Positions 25,216 to 34,367 are shown, numbered from the stretch's first letter. The stretch: DNA of 64,000 bases from an uncultured Christensenellaceae bacterium (GCA_910588695.1 CAJUOV010000008.1:22196-86195); one strand, 5' to 3'. Notes: generated by a model from the letters alone, not told the origin. Made by a program: numbers and translations.

Positions 25216-27387
25216 TCAACTTAAATTCGCAGGATTTTCTTCGACCCAAACAAGAACGTTTTTCGGTTTGACCTCTGCGCAAGCCGCGTATATTTCTTTG
25301 AGAACCGAAGCGTCGGTAAGACGCATCAACACCTGATAGCGAAAACTGTTCTTGATATATTTGATGGGCGCATGCATTTTATTGAAGATAAGAAAACTCT
25401 CGCTGTGTTCCCGATATACCCCGTTCAGCCTGTCGTACACTTCTTTCAAAGCGGAGAGCGTCTCTTTTTCGTTTCCGCCCGAGACCATCACGCGCACAAT
25501 CTTTGCAAAGGGCGGAAACATCGTCGCGGCGCGCATTGCGATTTCGTGTTCGTAGAAACCCTCGTAATCATACTGCGTCGCAAAACGGAGAATGTAATTG
25601 TCGGGATCGAAGGTCTGCAAAACCACCTCCCCTTTTTCCTCCGCCCTGCCGCTTCTGCCCGCGACCTGCGTGACAAGCTGAAAGGTGCGCTCCCCGCTGC
25701 GATAATCCGAAAAATGCAGACTCATGTCGGCGTCCAAGATTCCTACAAGAGTGACGGCGGGAAAGTCGTGCCCTTTGGCTACCATTTGGGTTCCCACAAG
25801 AATGTCCGCCTTACGTTCGGAAAACTGTTTTAAGATCTTATAATGCCCCTCTTTTCCGTTCGTCGTATCGTTATCCATTCTCAAAATACGCGCCGAGGGA
25901 TAGAGGCTTTTCAACTCGCCCTCGATCTTCTGCGTACCCGTGCCGACATAGCGGATATGCGTTCCGCCGCACTCGGGACAGGCGGGAAGCATATGGTATT
26001 TCGCGCCGCAATAATGGCATTTGAGACAATTCTCTTCGCTGTGGTAGGTGAGCGATACGTCACAGTTCTCGCACTTGGCGACATAGCCGCAATCGCGGCA
26101 AATGACCGTTTGAGAATATCCTCTGCGGTTCAGAAAGAGAATCGCCTGATTTCCGCCTTCAAGACAACGCTCGAGCTTTTCTTTGAGCATGCGGGAAAAG
26201 GGAGAGGGATTTCCGCGCCGTACTTCCCGCCGCATATCCACGATGTTCACGTCTGGCATAGGACGCGCATTGATGCGGTTCGTGAGTTTCACAAGGTGAT
26301 ACTCCCCGTTTTTCGCCTTCATATAGGTTTCGACAGAGGGCGTTGCGCTTCCCAAAATGAGCTTGCAACCGTTGCGCTTCGCGCGCAGCAACGCGACGTC
26401 GAACGTATTGTAGCGCGGCGAACTCTCGGAAGAATAGCTGCCGTCGTGCTCCTCGTCGATGATGATGACCCCGATATTTTCGACGGGTGCAAAAACCGCG
26501 CTTCGCGCGCCGATCGCGATCTTTGCGTCTCCCTCGCGAAGCCGCATCCACTCGTCGAAGCGTTCCCCTGCCGAGAGCCCGCTGTGAAGAATCGCGGCGC
26601 TTCTCCCGAAGCGCGCGCGGAGTTGGGAGAGCATTTGCGGCGTTAAAGAAATTTCGGGCACCAGAAAGATCGCGCTCCGTCCCGCGCGGAGTTCCTCCGC
26701 GATCATCGTAAGATAGATTTCCGTCTTTCCGCTGCCCGTCACGCCGTGCAGAAGCGTGACCGCCTCTTGACTGTTTCGGATCGAAGCGACCGCCGTTCTT
26801 TGCGCGGGGGTCAGAATATGTTCGGTTTTTTCACCCGCGACCTGCCGATACGGATCGCGGAAACGCCGCCGCTTCTCCTCAACGATCCCGCCCTTTTCAA
26901 TAAGCGAACGGAACGCCGCCGCGCCGAACTTGTCGCGCAATATACAGCTTTCCGTTTCGCCGTTTTCTTTCAGATACGCCAACAGAGCGATCTGTTGGAT
27001 CGCGCGGGGCGAAAGCGAAACATCTTTGCCCGTTAAATCCGCAAAGCCCTGATAGACTTCCCCCACCTTTCCCGTGCGCATTTCGGCAGGGAGAAAGAGC
27101 CTTAGCGAGAGCGCGAGCGGGCAGCGGTAGCGTTCGGAAATCTTTTTTGCGAGAGACAGACACTCCTCCGTCAGCGCCGGAAAATCCTCCTCCGCGCGAA
27201 ATACTTTTTTCAGTTTGTCTTTGGGAACGGAAGTCTCCTCTTTCACGCGCATGACAAAACCCGTCGCCGCGCTTCTTCCGAAGGGCACGGCGACGCGCAT
27301 TCCCGCCTTTAAGGTATCGTCGCAAGCGTAATCGAATATTTTGTCCACGTCGCTGTGGGCGATGTCTACGATGACCTCCGCAATCAT
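25216..27387 (-). CDS. priA: primosomal replication restart helicase PriA
   Basis: Superfamily 2 helicase that reloads the replisome at repaired or stalled forks. The 723 residues show an N-terminal DNA-binding domain (VDIAHSDVDKIFDYA), Walker A GVTGSGKTEIY, DEEHDGSYSSE, and the zinc region with paired cysteines (CRDCGYVAKCENC; CLKCHYCG; CPECGG). The family-specific VGTQMVAKGHDFP and QVAGRSGRA motifs follow. AAGGGA precedes the ATG. A strong hairpin lies between rpoZ and this gene. Confidence 0.97.
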   Translation of the reverse strand: MIAEVIVDIAHSDVDKIFDYACDDTLKAGMRVAVPFGRSAATGFVMRVKEETSVPKDKLKKVFRAEEDFPALTEECLSLAKKISERYRCPLALSLRLFLPAEMRTGKVGEVYQGFADLTGKDVSLSPRAIQQIALLAYLKENGETESCILRDKFGAAAFRSLIEKGGIVEEKRRRFRDPYRQVAGEKTEHILTPAQRTAVASIRNSQEAVTLLHGVTGSGKTEIYLTMIAEELRAGRSAIFLVPEISLTPQMLSQLRARFGRSAAILHSGLSAGERFDEWMRLREGDAKIAIGARSAVFAPVENIGVIIIDEEHDGSYSSESSPRYNTFDVALLRAKRNGCKLILGSATPSVETYMKAKNGEYHLVKLTNRINARPMPDVNIVDMRREVRRGNPSPFSRMLKEKLERCLEGGNQAILFLNRRGYSQTVICRDCGYVAKCENCDVSLTYHSEENCLKCHYCGAKYHMLPACPECGGTHIRYVGTGTQKIEGELKSLYPSARILRMDNDTTNGKEGHYKILKQFSERKADILVGTQMVAKGHDFPAVTLVGILDADMSLHFSDYRSGERTFQLVTQVAGRSGRAEEKGEVVLQTFDPDNYILRFATQYDYEGFYEHEIAMRAATMFPPFAKIVRVMVSGGNEKETLSALKEVYDRLNGVYREHSESFLIFNKMHAPIKYIKNSFRYQVLMRLTDASVLKEIYAACAEVKPKNVLVWVEENPANLS

Positions 27388-27404
27388 GATTATCCCTTAT
27401 TGAA

Positions 27405-27425
27405 ACAGCCCCGAAACGGGGCTGT
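27405..27425 (-). terminator. hairpin between rpoZ and priA
   Basis: ACAGCCCCG (27405-27413) and CGGGGCTGT (27417-27425) form a 9-bp G/C-rich stem with an AAA loop. Only three T follow, so it may attenuate or stabilise the mRNA inside the operon rather than terminate fully. Confidence 0.5.
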
Positions 27426-27458
27426 CTCCGATTTTCCGATCGTAAGCTCGTAAAACGA

Positions 27459-27680
27459 TCAGTCGCGGCTTCCGTAAATTTTACCGCTCATGACCTCGTT
27501 GCAGGCAAGCACCAATTCCTTTTGCCTGCCGGGGAGCTCGGACGCTCCCGTCGACTGCATCTGTTCGATGATCTGACGGGTACGTTTCGAAACCACGACG
27601 CACAGTTCGTAGCGACTCACGGGCATATCCTCCGATCCGAGTTTTCTGACAAGCGCGTCTACCGAGGGTTCGTTTATCAT
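27459..27680 (-). CDS. rpoZ: DNA-directed RNA polymerase omega subunit
   Basis: Small subunit that helps assemble beta' into RNA polymerase. The 73-residue protein has the omega core SRYELCVVVSKRTRQI and ends with the helix QKELVLACNEVMSGKI. The in-frame TTG at 27686 would leave only 3 nt after GGAG, so the ATG at 27680 is chosen. It sits 2 bp after gmk, the standard gmk-rpoZ order. Confidence 0.93.
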   Translation of the reverse strand: MINEPSVDALVRKLGSEDMPVSRYELCVVVSKRTRQIIEQMQSTGASELPGRQKELVLACNEVMSGKIYGSRD

Positions 27681-27682
27681 AA

Positions 27683-28258
27683 TCAAAGTCTCCTTTTGCT
27701 TTTTTCCGTTTCTATAATATCTTTCAAGCGGTTTTTCGCCGCATCCAGCTCATCGTTGACGAGCAGATAATCGTAATCTACGCTCTTCGAAAGTTCGTAT
27801 CTCGCCCGATCAAGCCGCGTTTTAAGCTCTTCTTCCGATTCCGAAGCCCGTCCCGCAAGCCTGTCTATTAGCGTCTCTTCGTTCGGCGGCGCAATCATAA
27901 TAAGTACGGGAGAAATTCCGCTGCCTTTGAGCGCCTCTCTGACCTGCATCGCGCCTCTGACGTCGATTTCGAGGATTACCGATCTCTCTTTGAGCATTTC
28001 GAGCACAAACGGCTTGGGCGTCCCGTAAAAATTCCCGAAATGTTCGTCCCATTCGAGAAAGCCGTTTTCGTCTCTCCGCCGTAAAAATTCTTCTTTGGAG
28101 AGGAAGAAATATTCCTTTCCCTCTCTCTCCCCCGCGCGGGGCTGCCGCGTCGTACACGAAACGGATAGCGCGAGCGAAGAATCTTCTTCAAGCAACAATT
28201 TGACAAGCGTCCCTTTCCCTACGCCGGAGGGACCTGAAATAACGAATAGCGTTCCCAT
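27683..28258 (-). CDS. gmk: guanylate kinase
   Basis: Phosphorylates GMP to GDP. In the 191 residues, MGTLFVISGPSGVGKGTLVK carries the P-loop, TTRQPRAGEREGKEYFFLS binds GMP, and ILEIDVRGAMQVRE is the conserved central strand. The start overlaps the last base of yicC. No remA/DUF370 gene is present between yicC and gmk, although many Firmicutes have one there. Confidence 0.97.
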   Translation of the reverse strand: MGTLFVISGPSGVGKGTLVKLLLEEDSSLALSVSCTTRQPRAGEREGKEYFFLSKEEFLRRRDENGFLEWDEHFGNFYGTPKPFVLEMLKERSVILEIDVRGAMQVREALKGSGISPVLIMIAPPNEETLIDRLAGRASESEEELKTRLDRARYELSKSVDYDYLLVNDELDAAKNRLKDIIETEKSKRRL

Positions 28259-29130
28259 TATTCTATATTCTGAATCTGCTCGCGGATTTTTTCGATTTCG
28301 TTTTTCATGGCGAGCGCAAAGCGGGTCACCTCGGAATCATTCGATTTGGAACAGACCGTATTGCATTCGCGGTTGAACTCCTGCACGAGGAAATCAAGTT
28401 TCCGCCCGACGAGCTCTTCTTTTAGAATCGCGTGAAACTCGGCGACGTGCGAAGAGAGCCTTGTGAGTTCTTCGTCGATATTGCACTTGTCCGAAAATAC
28501 GGCGGCTTCCGTCAAAATTCTGCTTTCATCCGCCTTTGAATCAAGCAATTCCGAAATGCGTTCGGTCATCTTTTTGCGGTACTCCTCCGCAACGAGCGGC
28601 GCGCGCTCTTTGATCTGCGCCCGAAGTTCATCGACCGCCTGTACGCGACACAGCAAATCTTTTTTAAGTCGTTCTCCCTCCGCCAACCGCATTTTCAATA
28701 GATTTTCCGTCGCGATACCGAGCGCGGCGGAGAGCGCGTTTTTCAGTTCTTCGTCTTCGCCCGATTCCTCTTCCTGCTTGACGACGTCGGGCAGACGGAG
28801 ATAAAACGAAAGGCTCAGATCGTCTTTTACCTCGGGCAGCGCGTCTTTGAGTTTTTTAGCCGCGGTCTCGTAGGCTCTTGCAATCCCGAGATCGACGTAA
28901 AAATTTTTATCGCGTTCTCTCTTGTCCGTGTAAGAAACGAACACATCGACATGCCCGCGCGATATACGCTCGCGCACCCGCGCCCTGACCATATCTTCGT
29001 AAGCGGAAAAAATACGGGGACTCTTGATCGTCAGATCGAGAAAACGGTTGTTGACCGATTTCATCTCGACCGTCAATTCGAGTCCGCCTTCGCGGTATTC
29101 TCCTTTGCCGTAGCCCGTCATGCTGTACAT
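28258..29130 (-). CDS. yicC: YicC family endoribonuclease
   Basis: YicC/YloC proteins form multimeric endoribonucleases acting on small RNAs. The 290 residues start MYSMTGYGKGEYREGG and contain the family stretch EMKSVNNRFLDL, a central helical arm and the C-terminal DUF1732-like part GRKLDFLVQEFNRECNTVCSKSND. It is the first gene of the long operon that runs through gmk, rpoZ, priA, def, fmt, rsmB, rlmN, rpe and thiN. Confidence 0.95.
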   Translation of the reverse strand: MYSMTGYGKGEYREGGLELTVEMKSVNNRFLDLTIKSPRIFSAYEDMVRARVRERISRGHVDVFVSYTDKRERDKNFYVDLGIARAYETAAKKLKDALPEVKDDLSLSFYLRLPDVVKQEEESGEDEELKNALSAALGIATENLLKMRLAEGERLKKDLLCRVQAVDELRAQIKERAPLVAEEYRKKMTERISELLDSKADESRILTEAAVFSDKCNIDEELTRLSSHVAEFHAILKEELVGRKLDFLVQEFNRECNTVCSKSNDSEVTRFALAMKNEIEKIREQIQNIE

Positions 29131-29155
29131 AAATTCCGCCTCGCTTGTTACGTTT

Positions 29156-29184
29156 ATTATAGCATATTATCCCGAAGTTTACAA
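29156..29184 (-). promoter_or_regulatory. promoter of the yicC operon
   Basis: TATAAT (29156-29161) with TG one base before it, and TTGTAA (29179-29184), spacer 17 bp on the minus strand. It drives a run of twelve or more genes. Confidence 0.75.
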
Positions 29185-29193
29185 GTATTTTTT

Positions 29194-31131
29194 TCAACCC
29201 TGCAAAAGTTTCAAAAACTCCTCTTCCCCGACGACGGGAATCCCCGCCTTTTTCGCCTTTTCGAGTTTGCTGCCGGCGCTCTCGCCCGCCACGACGAGGG
29301 TGGTTTTGCCCGTGACTGAGCTTGCCGCGGTTCCACCCGCTTCTTCGATTTTTTTCTGCGCTTCCGTCCGCGACATCGCGGAAAGACTTCCCGTCAACAC
29401 AACGATCTGTCCGCTCAATGCGCCCGAAGCGCTCTCTTTCACAAAAGGCTTTACGCCGAGCAGAGAGAGCCGCCCGATCTCTTTGCGGTTCTCTTCGTCG
29501 CGGAAATAATCGGCAACGGCGCGCGCCGTAATTTCGCCGATATTCTCGATCGCCAGAAGCTCTTCTTCGGTGAGCGCGGCAATATTTTCAACCGTACCAA
29601 ACCGCGCCAGATCGCGGGAAGCGACCCTGCCGATCCCGTTGATTCCGAGCGCATAGATAAATCGGTCGAGCGGAATATTTTTGCTCTTTTGAATGGAGTT
29701 CAAAAGGTTATCCGTCTTTTTCTTTGCAAAACCATCCAATCCCGCAAAATCCTCTTCCCTCAATTCGTAAAGATCGGAAAAATTTCTCACGCCCTTCTTT
29801 TCGTTAAGCACGGTCAGCGTCGCCTCGCTCATCCCCTCCACGTCCATGGCGTTTTTGGAACAGTAATGCGTGAGCTTCTGCACGACGCGGGGCGGGCAAT
29901 CCTCGTTGGAACAGAACAAGTTCGCGCCCACCTCTTTGATTTCGCTCCCGCAATAGGGACAACGCGACGGTTTTTCTACGGGAACGCTTCCCTCCGTATG
30001 GGAGACCGCGCCCAAAATTTCGGGAATCACTTCGTTCGAGCGGCGCACCAGAACGCGCGAATGTACCTTTACGTCCTTTTTCATGAGATCGCCGTAGTTG
30101 TTGAGGGTCGCCCGACGCACCGTTGCGCCCGCAAGTTCCACAGGTTCGATCTCGGCAAGCGGCGTAAGTTTTCCCGTTCTTCCCACTTGCCAGAACACCC
30201 GCTTCACTTCGGACTCCGCCTCTTCCGCCTCAAACTTAAAGGCAATCGCCCAGCGCGGAAATTTATCGGTGTAACCCATCGCTTCGCGCACGGCTTCTCT
30301 GTTTACCTTTACGACGGCGCCGTCCGTTAGATAATCGAGCGTCTTACGCTCGATCTCGATCTCGTCGATCGCCGATTTCACCTCGTCGTAATCTCTGCAC
30401 ACCTTAAAGTAAGGGAAGGTCGCAAAGCCTTCGCGGCGCAGAAATTCAACCTCTTCCGCCTGCGACTTTAACGGATTTTCGCTCATGTAATTAATATCAT
30501 AAAAGAGAATCTCGATCCTGCGCGACGCGGTCATTTTCGGATCGAGATTTCTCACCGCGCCCGCCGCCGCGTTCCGTGCGTTCTTCAAAGGTTCGTCGGG
30601 ATGTAATTCGTTGTATTCTTTGAGCCGCGAAAGACGCATAACCGCCTCGCCGCGCACTTCGAGCGTTCCGCGATAAGAAATTTTCAAAGGAAAGCTGCGG
30701 ATCGTAAGCGCCTGTTCGGTCACGTCCTCTCCCTCAACTCCGTTGCCCCTCGTCGTCGCCCGCACAAACTCGCCCTCTTCGTAAGTAAGGCACACCGTCA
30801 GTCCGTCGTATTTGAACTCTACCGTAAAATCGGTATCGCCCGCCTTCTGCACCCGCGTGAAGAAAGCGGCAAGCTCGTCGTCGGAGACCGCCTTGTCAAG
30901 GCTGTAAAGCCGCGCGATGTGCGCATGCTTTTCAAACGCCTTGACGGGTTCTCCGCCCACGCGGCGGGTGGGAGAATCCGAAAATACGACGCCGCGCTCC
31001 CGTTCGAGCTCCCTGAGTTGGTCGTAAAGCCTGTCGTATTCCCTGTCCTCCACGCTCGGATCGTCGAGAACGTAATACTCGTATGCCCAACGGTTGAGAA
31101 TATCGACGAGCTCTCTCATTCTGTCTTTCAT
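29194..31131 (-). CDS. ligA: NAD-dependent DNA ligase LigA
   Basis: Seals nicks using NAD+. The 645-residue protein has the Ia and adenylation domains with the active Lys in FTVEFKYDGLTV (KxDG), an OB fold, the zinc finger CPYCGSEIKEVGANLFC plus NEDCPP, helix-hairpin-helix repeats (NGIGRVASRDLARFG; ENIGEITARAVADYF) and a C-terminal BRCT domain (LSGQIVVLTGSLS). It follows pcrA by 5 bp, a common Firmicute pcrA-ligA operon. Confidence 0.97.
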   Translation of the reverse strand: MKDRMRELVDILNRWAYEYYVLDDPSVEDREYDRLYDQLRELERERGVVFSDSPTRRVGGEPVKAFEKHAHIARLYSLDKAVSDDELAAFFTRVQKAGDTDFTVEFKYDGLTVCLTYEEGEFVRATTRGNGVEGEDVTEQALTIRSFPLKISYRGTLEVRGEAVMRLSRLKEYNELHPDEPLKNARNAAAGAVRNLDPKMTASRRIEILFYDINYMSENPLKSQAEEVEFLRREGFATFPYFKVCRDYDEVKSAIDEIEIERKTLDYLTDGAVVKVNREAVREAMGYTDKFPRWAIAFKFEAEEAESEVKRVFWQVGRTGKLTPLAEIEPVELAGATVRRATLNNYGDLMKKDVKVHSRVLVRRSNEVIPEILGAVSHTEGSVPVEKPSRCPYCGSEIKEVGANLFCSNEDCPPRVVQKLTHYCSKNAMDVEGMSEATLTVLNEKKGVRNFSDLYELREEDFAGLDGFAKKKTDNLLNSIQKSKNIPLDRFIYALGINGIGRVASRDLARFGTVENIAALTEEELLAIENIGEITARAVADYFRDEENRKEIGRLSLLGVKPFVKESASGALSGQIVVLTGSLSAMSRTEAQKKIEEAGGTAASSVTGKTTLVVAGESAGSKLEKAKKAGIPVVGEEEFLKLLQG

Positions 31132-31136
31132 CTGAT

Positions 31137-33440
31137 TCAGTCCCCTATAATTTCAAGCGGAGCCAACGCCGCCGCCAAGTCCTTGTTGCCCGCCGCGTCA
31201 AAATGTACGGTGATAATGAGATTTCCTCCCTGCCCGCGCATCGCGGTCACGATCCCCTCGCCGAAGCGCGCATGTTTCACCCTGACTCCTTCGCGGAAAC
31301 GGGAAACGTCGTTATTGCGCGCGGGCGCTGCTTTGGAAACGCCCGCGTTTCCGAAATGCACGGGCGGACGGGAATTTCCGCCGAATGCGGGATAGTTCTC
31401 CTCCGCGCGCTCTTCGCGGTAATTACTGCCCGCGGAGCCGTAGCCCCCGTAGCTTCTCTGCGCGCCGAAACCGCCGTAACCCGTCTGACGGCGGTTCTGC
31501 ATATACCCGCCGTTGTACCCGCCGAAACGGGGCGCAGCGGAGCCTTTGATTTCAAGTTCCTCTTTGAGCTCTTCCGCAAAACGGGAACGCACGGTGGGCT
31601 CTCTTCTGCCGTAGAGAAAGCGGCTCTTGGATCTGGTCAGCCACAGTTTTTCCCTTGCCCTTGTAATTGCAACGTACATGAGTCTGCGCTCTTCTTCGAG
31701 GGAATCTCTGTCCTGCGCGCGGGAAGTCGGCATGATATCCTCTTCCAGTCCGCAGAAGAACACGCAACGGAATTCGAGCCCCTTGACGGCGTGCACCGTC
31801 GCAAGGGTTACATACTCGCTCTCGTCCATCTCGTCGGTATCCGAATACAACGTAATCTGCTGCAAATAATCGGCGAGCGTCGCACCCTCGTTCATCCGAA
31901 CGAATTCGTCTACGGAATTGCGAAATTCGTCGAGGTTGGCGCGGCGCGTCACGCACTCGTCCGACTCTCCCTCATACTGCGCGTACATTCCCGAAGTTTC
32001 GAGAATATCCTTCACAAGACTGCTTACGCTCACTTCCTGCGCATGCAGAACAAGACTTTTAAGATACTCCCCGAAGAGCCGCAGCTTTTCCTTCGTACCC
32101 GAATTTACGGAAAGACTCTTATAGTCGAGCACCGCGTCGTATAAGTTCAACTCTTCCTGCGCGGCGTATTCGCGCATGACGGAGAGCGTTCTTTCGCCGA
32201 TCCCGCGCTTCGGCACGTTGATGATCCGCTCGATCGCCTCGTCGTCAAAGGGATTCGCAACGATTCTGAGATAAGCCAAGATCTCTTTGATCTCTTTGCG
32301 CTCGTAGAACTTGAAGCCGCCGAACACTTTATAGGGAATGCCGTATTTTGTAAATTCCTGCTCGTAGGAACGGGTCAGAGCGTTGATCCGCATGAGAACG
32401 GCAAAATCGGAAAACTTATATCCGCGCGCAAGACAGTCGGAAATGGTTCGCGCCGCGTACAGCGCTTCGCCCGCTTCCTCCTCCGCTTCGTAAAATACAG
32501 GCTTGTCCCCGTCTCCGTTCTCCGTCCAGAGCTCTTTGCCTTTGCGCATGCGGTTGTGCGAAATCGATGAATTCGCAAGGGATAGTATCGCCTTCGTCGA
32601 GCGGTAATTCTGTTGCAGTTTGTAAGTTTTTGCGTTCGGAAAACTCCGTTCGAAACCTAAAATATTTTCGACTTCCGCGCCGCGCCAACCGTAAATAGAC
32701 TGGTCGTCGTCGCCCACCGCAAAGAGATTGCCGTGCGCGGAAGACAATAATTTCACGATGTCGAACTGGACGGCGTTGGTATCCTGAAACTCGTCGACGT
32801 GAATATAGCGGAACTTGCCCGAAAGATAACGGAGCGCCTCTTCGTCTTCCGACAGGAGAGCGCGCGCCTCCGTCAAAAGATCGTCAAAATCGAGCGCATT
32901 GTTCTTTTTCAGATGGGAGACGTAGCGGGAATACACGGCGGTGACCGCTTCGATATTGCGTTCCCTGCGGTTTTCGCGATTGTAATCCTGCGGCGAAAGC
33001 CCCCTCATTTTAGCGTTCGAGATATGCCACTTTGCGGTTTTCAGCAGGTCTTCGTCCTCGTAGCCGCATTCCTTGAACGCCTGTTTGACAACAGCCGAAC
33101 GTTCCTGTTCGGAGTAGATAGAAAAGTTTTCTCCGATTCCCCGTTTTGCGGCGAACATTCTCAAAATTTTCACACACATTGAATGGATCGTAGAAACCCA
33201 CATTCCCTCCACGTCCGTCATAGCGGCGAGCCGCTCTTTCATTTCGTTCGCCGCTTTGTTGGTAAAGGTGATCGCCAAAATATTTTCGGGCGGAACTCGT
33301 TTTTCTTCAACGAGATAGGCGATTCGCGCCGTGAGCACCCGCGTTTTACCGCTTCCCGCGCCCGCAAGCACCAAAACCGCGCCCTCGGTATCGAGGACGG
33401 GCGCTCTCTGTTCTTCGTTCAGTTCGGATAAAATCGTCAT
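31137..33440 (-). CDS. pcrA: UvrD/PcrA-family DNA helicase
   Basis: Superfamily 1A 3'-5' helicase used in repair and in clearing recombination intermediates. In 767 residues: Q motif LNEEQRAPV, Walker A GAGSGKTRVLTARI, FTNKAANEMKERL, Walker B VDEFQDTNAVQ, GDDDQSIYGWRGA, and C-terminal motifs VHAVKGLEF and VAITRAREKLWLT. The last ~120 residues are a Gly/Tyr/Arg-rich linker (YGGYGSAGSNYR) leading to a tudor-like tail (GVRVKHARFGEGIV), as in PcrA. There is no ribosome-binding site before the ATG, and a TATAAT lies only 8 nt upstream, so translation may be leaderless. Confidence 0.95.
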   Translation of the reverse strand: MTILSELNEEQRAPVLDTEGAVLVLAGAGSGKTRVLTARIAYLVEEKRVPPENILAITFTNKAANEMKERLAAMTDVEGMWVSTIHSMCVKILRMFAAKRGIGENFSIYSEQERSAVVKQAFKECGYEDEDLLKTAKWHISNAKMRGLSPQDYNRENRRERNIEAVTAVYSRYVSHLKKNNALDFDDLLTEARALLSEDEEALRYLSGKFRYIHVDEFQDTNAVQFDIVKLLSSAHGNLFAVGDDDQSIYGWRGAEVENILGFERSFPNAKTYKLQQNYRSTKAILSLANSSISHNRMRKGKELWTENGDGDKPVFYEAEEEAGEALYAARTISDCLARGYKFSDFAVLMRINALTRSYEQEFTKYGIPYKVFGGFKFYERKEIKEILAYLRIVANPFDDEAIERIINVPKRGIGERTLSVMREYAAQEELNLYDAVLDYKSLSVNSGTKEKLRLFGEYLKSLVLHAQEVSVSSLVKDILETSGMYAQYEGESDECVTRRANLDEFRNSVDEFVRMNEGATLADYLQQITLYSDTDEMDESEYVTLATVHAVKGLEFRCVFFCGLEEDIMPTSRAQDRDSLEEERRLMYVAITRAREKLWLTRSKSRFLYGRREPTVRSRFAEELKEELEIKGSAAPRFGGYNGGYMQNRRQTGYGGFGAQRSYGGYGSAGSNYREERAEENYPAFGGNSRPPVHFGNAGVSKAAPARNNDVSRFREGVRVKHARFGEGIVTAMRGQGGNLIITVHFDAAGNKDLAAALAPLEIIGD

Positions 33441-33448
33441 ACCCGAAA

Positions 33449-33477
33449 ATTATATCACATTTTTTGGGAAACGGCAA
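33449..33477 (-). promoter_or_regulatory. pcrA promoter (possibly leaderless transcript)
   Basis: TATAAT (33449-33454) and TTGCCG (33472-33477), spacer 17 bp on the minus strand. The -10 ends 8 nt before the ATG, so the expected start site is within about 2-3 nt of the start codon. Confidence 0.6.
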
Positions 33478-33516
33478 GTATATAACGGTTTTTCTCGTCG
33501 CTAATAATATTTACGA

Positions 33517-33640
33517 AGTGCGCGTTTCAGAGCCGAGAAAGACAAGGCGCGCGGAAAGACCGAAGGAGTTTACTAAGACGTAAACGACTGAAGGATACCG
33601 CAGCGCAACGCAGTATTTCGACGGCTATCAAACACGCACT
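33517..33640. repeat. intergenic repeat copy A, 124 bp, with terminal inverted repeats
   Basis: The ends are inverted repeats (AGTGCGCGTTTCAGAGCCG at 33517-33535; CGGCTATCAAACACGCACT at 33622-33640; 16 of 19 match). The interior has AAGACAAGG, then an inner hairpin GTTTAC/GTAAAC (33568-33573, 33580-33585), then CCGCAGCGCAACGCAG. Related copies lie at 39161-39270 and 40411-40531. Its last two bases lie in the stop codon of the neighbouring ORF. There is no coding sequence, so this is a MITE-like or structured RNA element. Confidence 0.75.
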
Positions 33641-34028
33641 ACCGTCCCTTTATCTCAAATTCGTATTCCCTTTTGAACCGTTCCAGCGCGCGCAGATACT
33701 TTTCCGAAAGTTCCAAAGTATAACGCTGTTTTTCGGCATAAGACAAACTCATGTAATATTCTTTGTCGGTCAGCCGCCCGATCGCGTCGGACACTTCTCC
33801 CTCCGACAAAAGCATGTCCCTGACTTTAAGATAAAAACCGTCGGGCGAATCGCCGCGTATTTTGGTTGTGACCTTCTCCGCAAAATAGCGTTCCATTTTG
33901 CTTTCGTTGATTCCGTTCTCCTTGGCGTGCATGCGTTCGCTTTCAAGCGCTTCTTCGCATTCCTTCCAAAATCCCTTTTTCATGCGTAGTTTCGCCTCTT
34001 TTGCAAGCGTTTTCAGCGTCTTTTCCAC
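33639..34028 (-). CDS. hypothetical charged helical protein
   Basis: A 129-residue, Lys/Glu-rich, mostly helical protein with no recognised domain; it contains LAKEAKLRMKKGFWKECEEAL and ends YLRALERFKREYEFEIKGR. The frame is open to 34061, but a perfect AAGGAGG lies 7 nt before the GTG at 34028, so GTG is the start. No signal peptide or membrane segment is seen. It follows the rpsU terminator, so it probably relies on read-through or a weak promoter. It is not the GatB/YqeY protein that often follows rpsU. Confidence 0.6.
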   Translation of the reverse strand: MEKTLKTLAKEAKLRMKKGFWKECEEALESERMHAKENGINESKMERYFAEKVTTKIRGDSPDGFYLKVRDMLLSEGEVSDAIGRLTDKEYYMSLSYAEKQRYTLELSEKYLRALERFKREYEFEIKGR

Positions 34029-34059
34029 GAGCGCGCCTCCTTGATTCGACATTTTTCGC

Positions 34060-34087
34060 AAAAAAAATCCGTAACTCTCGTTACGGA
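34060..34087 (-). terminator. rpsU terminator
   Basis: TCCGTAAC (34068-34075) pairs with GTTACGGA (34080-34087). On the minus strand the stem is followed by eight T. Confidence 0.9.
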
Positions 34088-34093
34088 AAATTT

Positions 34094-34270
34094 TTATCCT
34101 CTGTTTCTTTTTCTAGCCGCTTCCGCTTTCTTTCTCTTCTTGACGGAAGGCTTCTCGTAAAATTCCTTTTTACGAAGGTCGCCGATGATTCCGTCGCGCG
34201 AGCACTTTCTCTTAAAACGGCGCAACGCGCTTTCGAGATTCTCGTTCTCTCCGACTTTGATCGTAGACAT
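34094..34270 (-). CDS. rpsU: 30S ribosomal protein S21
   Basis: A 58-residue basic protein beginning MSTIKVGENENLESALRRF and ending KKRKKAEAARKRNRG, clearly S21, which sits near the anti-Shine-Dalgarno region of the small subunit. AAGGAGG is upstream. It has its own perfect promoter and terminator. Confidence 0.96.
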   Translation of the reverse strand: MSTIKVGENENLESALRRFKRKCSRDGIIGDLRKKEFYEKPSVKKRKKAEAARKRNRG

Positions 34271-34314
34271 CTATTTCAACCCTCCTTCGCCCTCGGCATT
34301 TATTCAACGGATTT

Positions 34315-34343
34315 ATTATAACGATCCCGCGCCCGCTTGTCAA
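34315..34343 (-). promoter_or_regulatory. rpsU promoter
   Basis: Perfect TTGACA (34338-34343) and TATAAT (34315-34320) on the minus strand with a 17-bp spacer. Confidence 0.9.
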
Positions 34344-34367
34344 ATTATTTCGGGGCGTTTCGTCATG

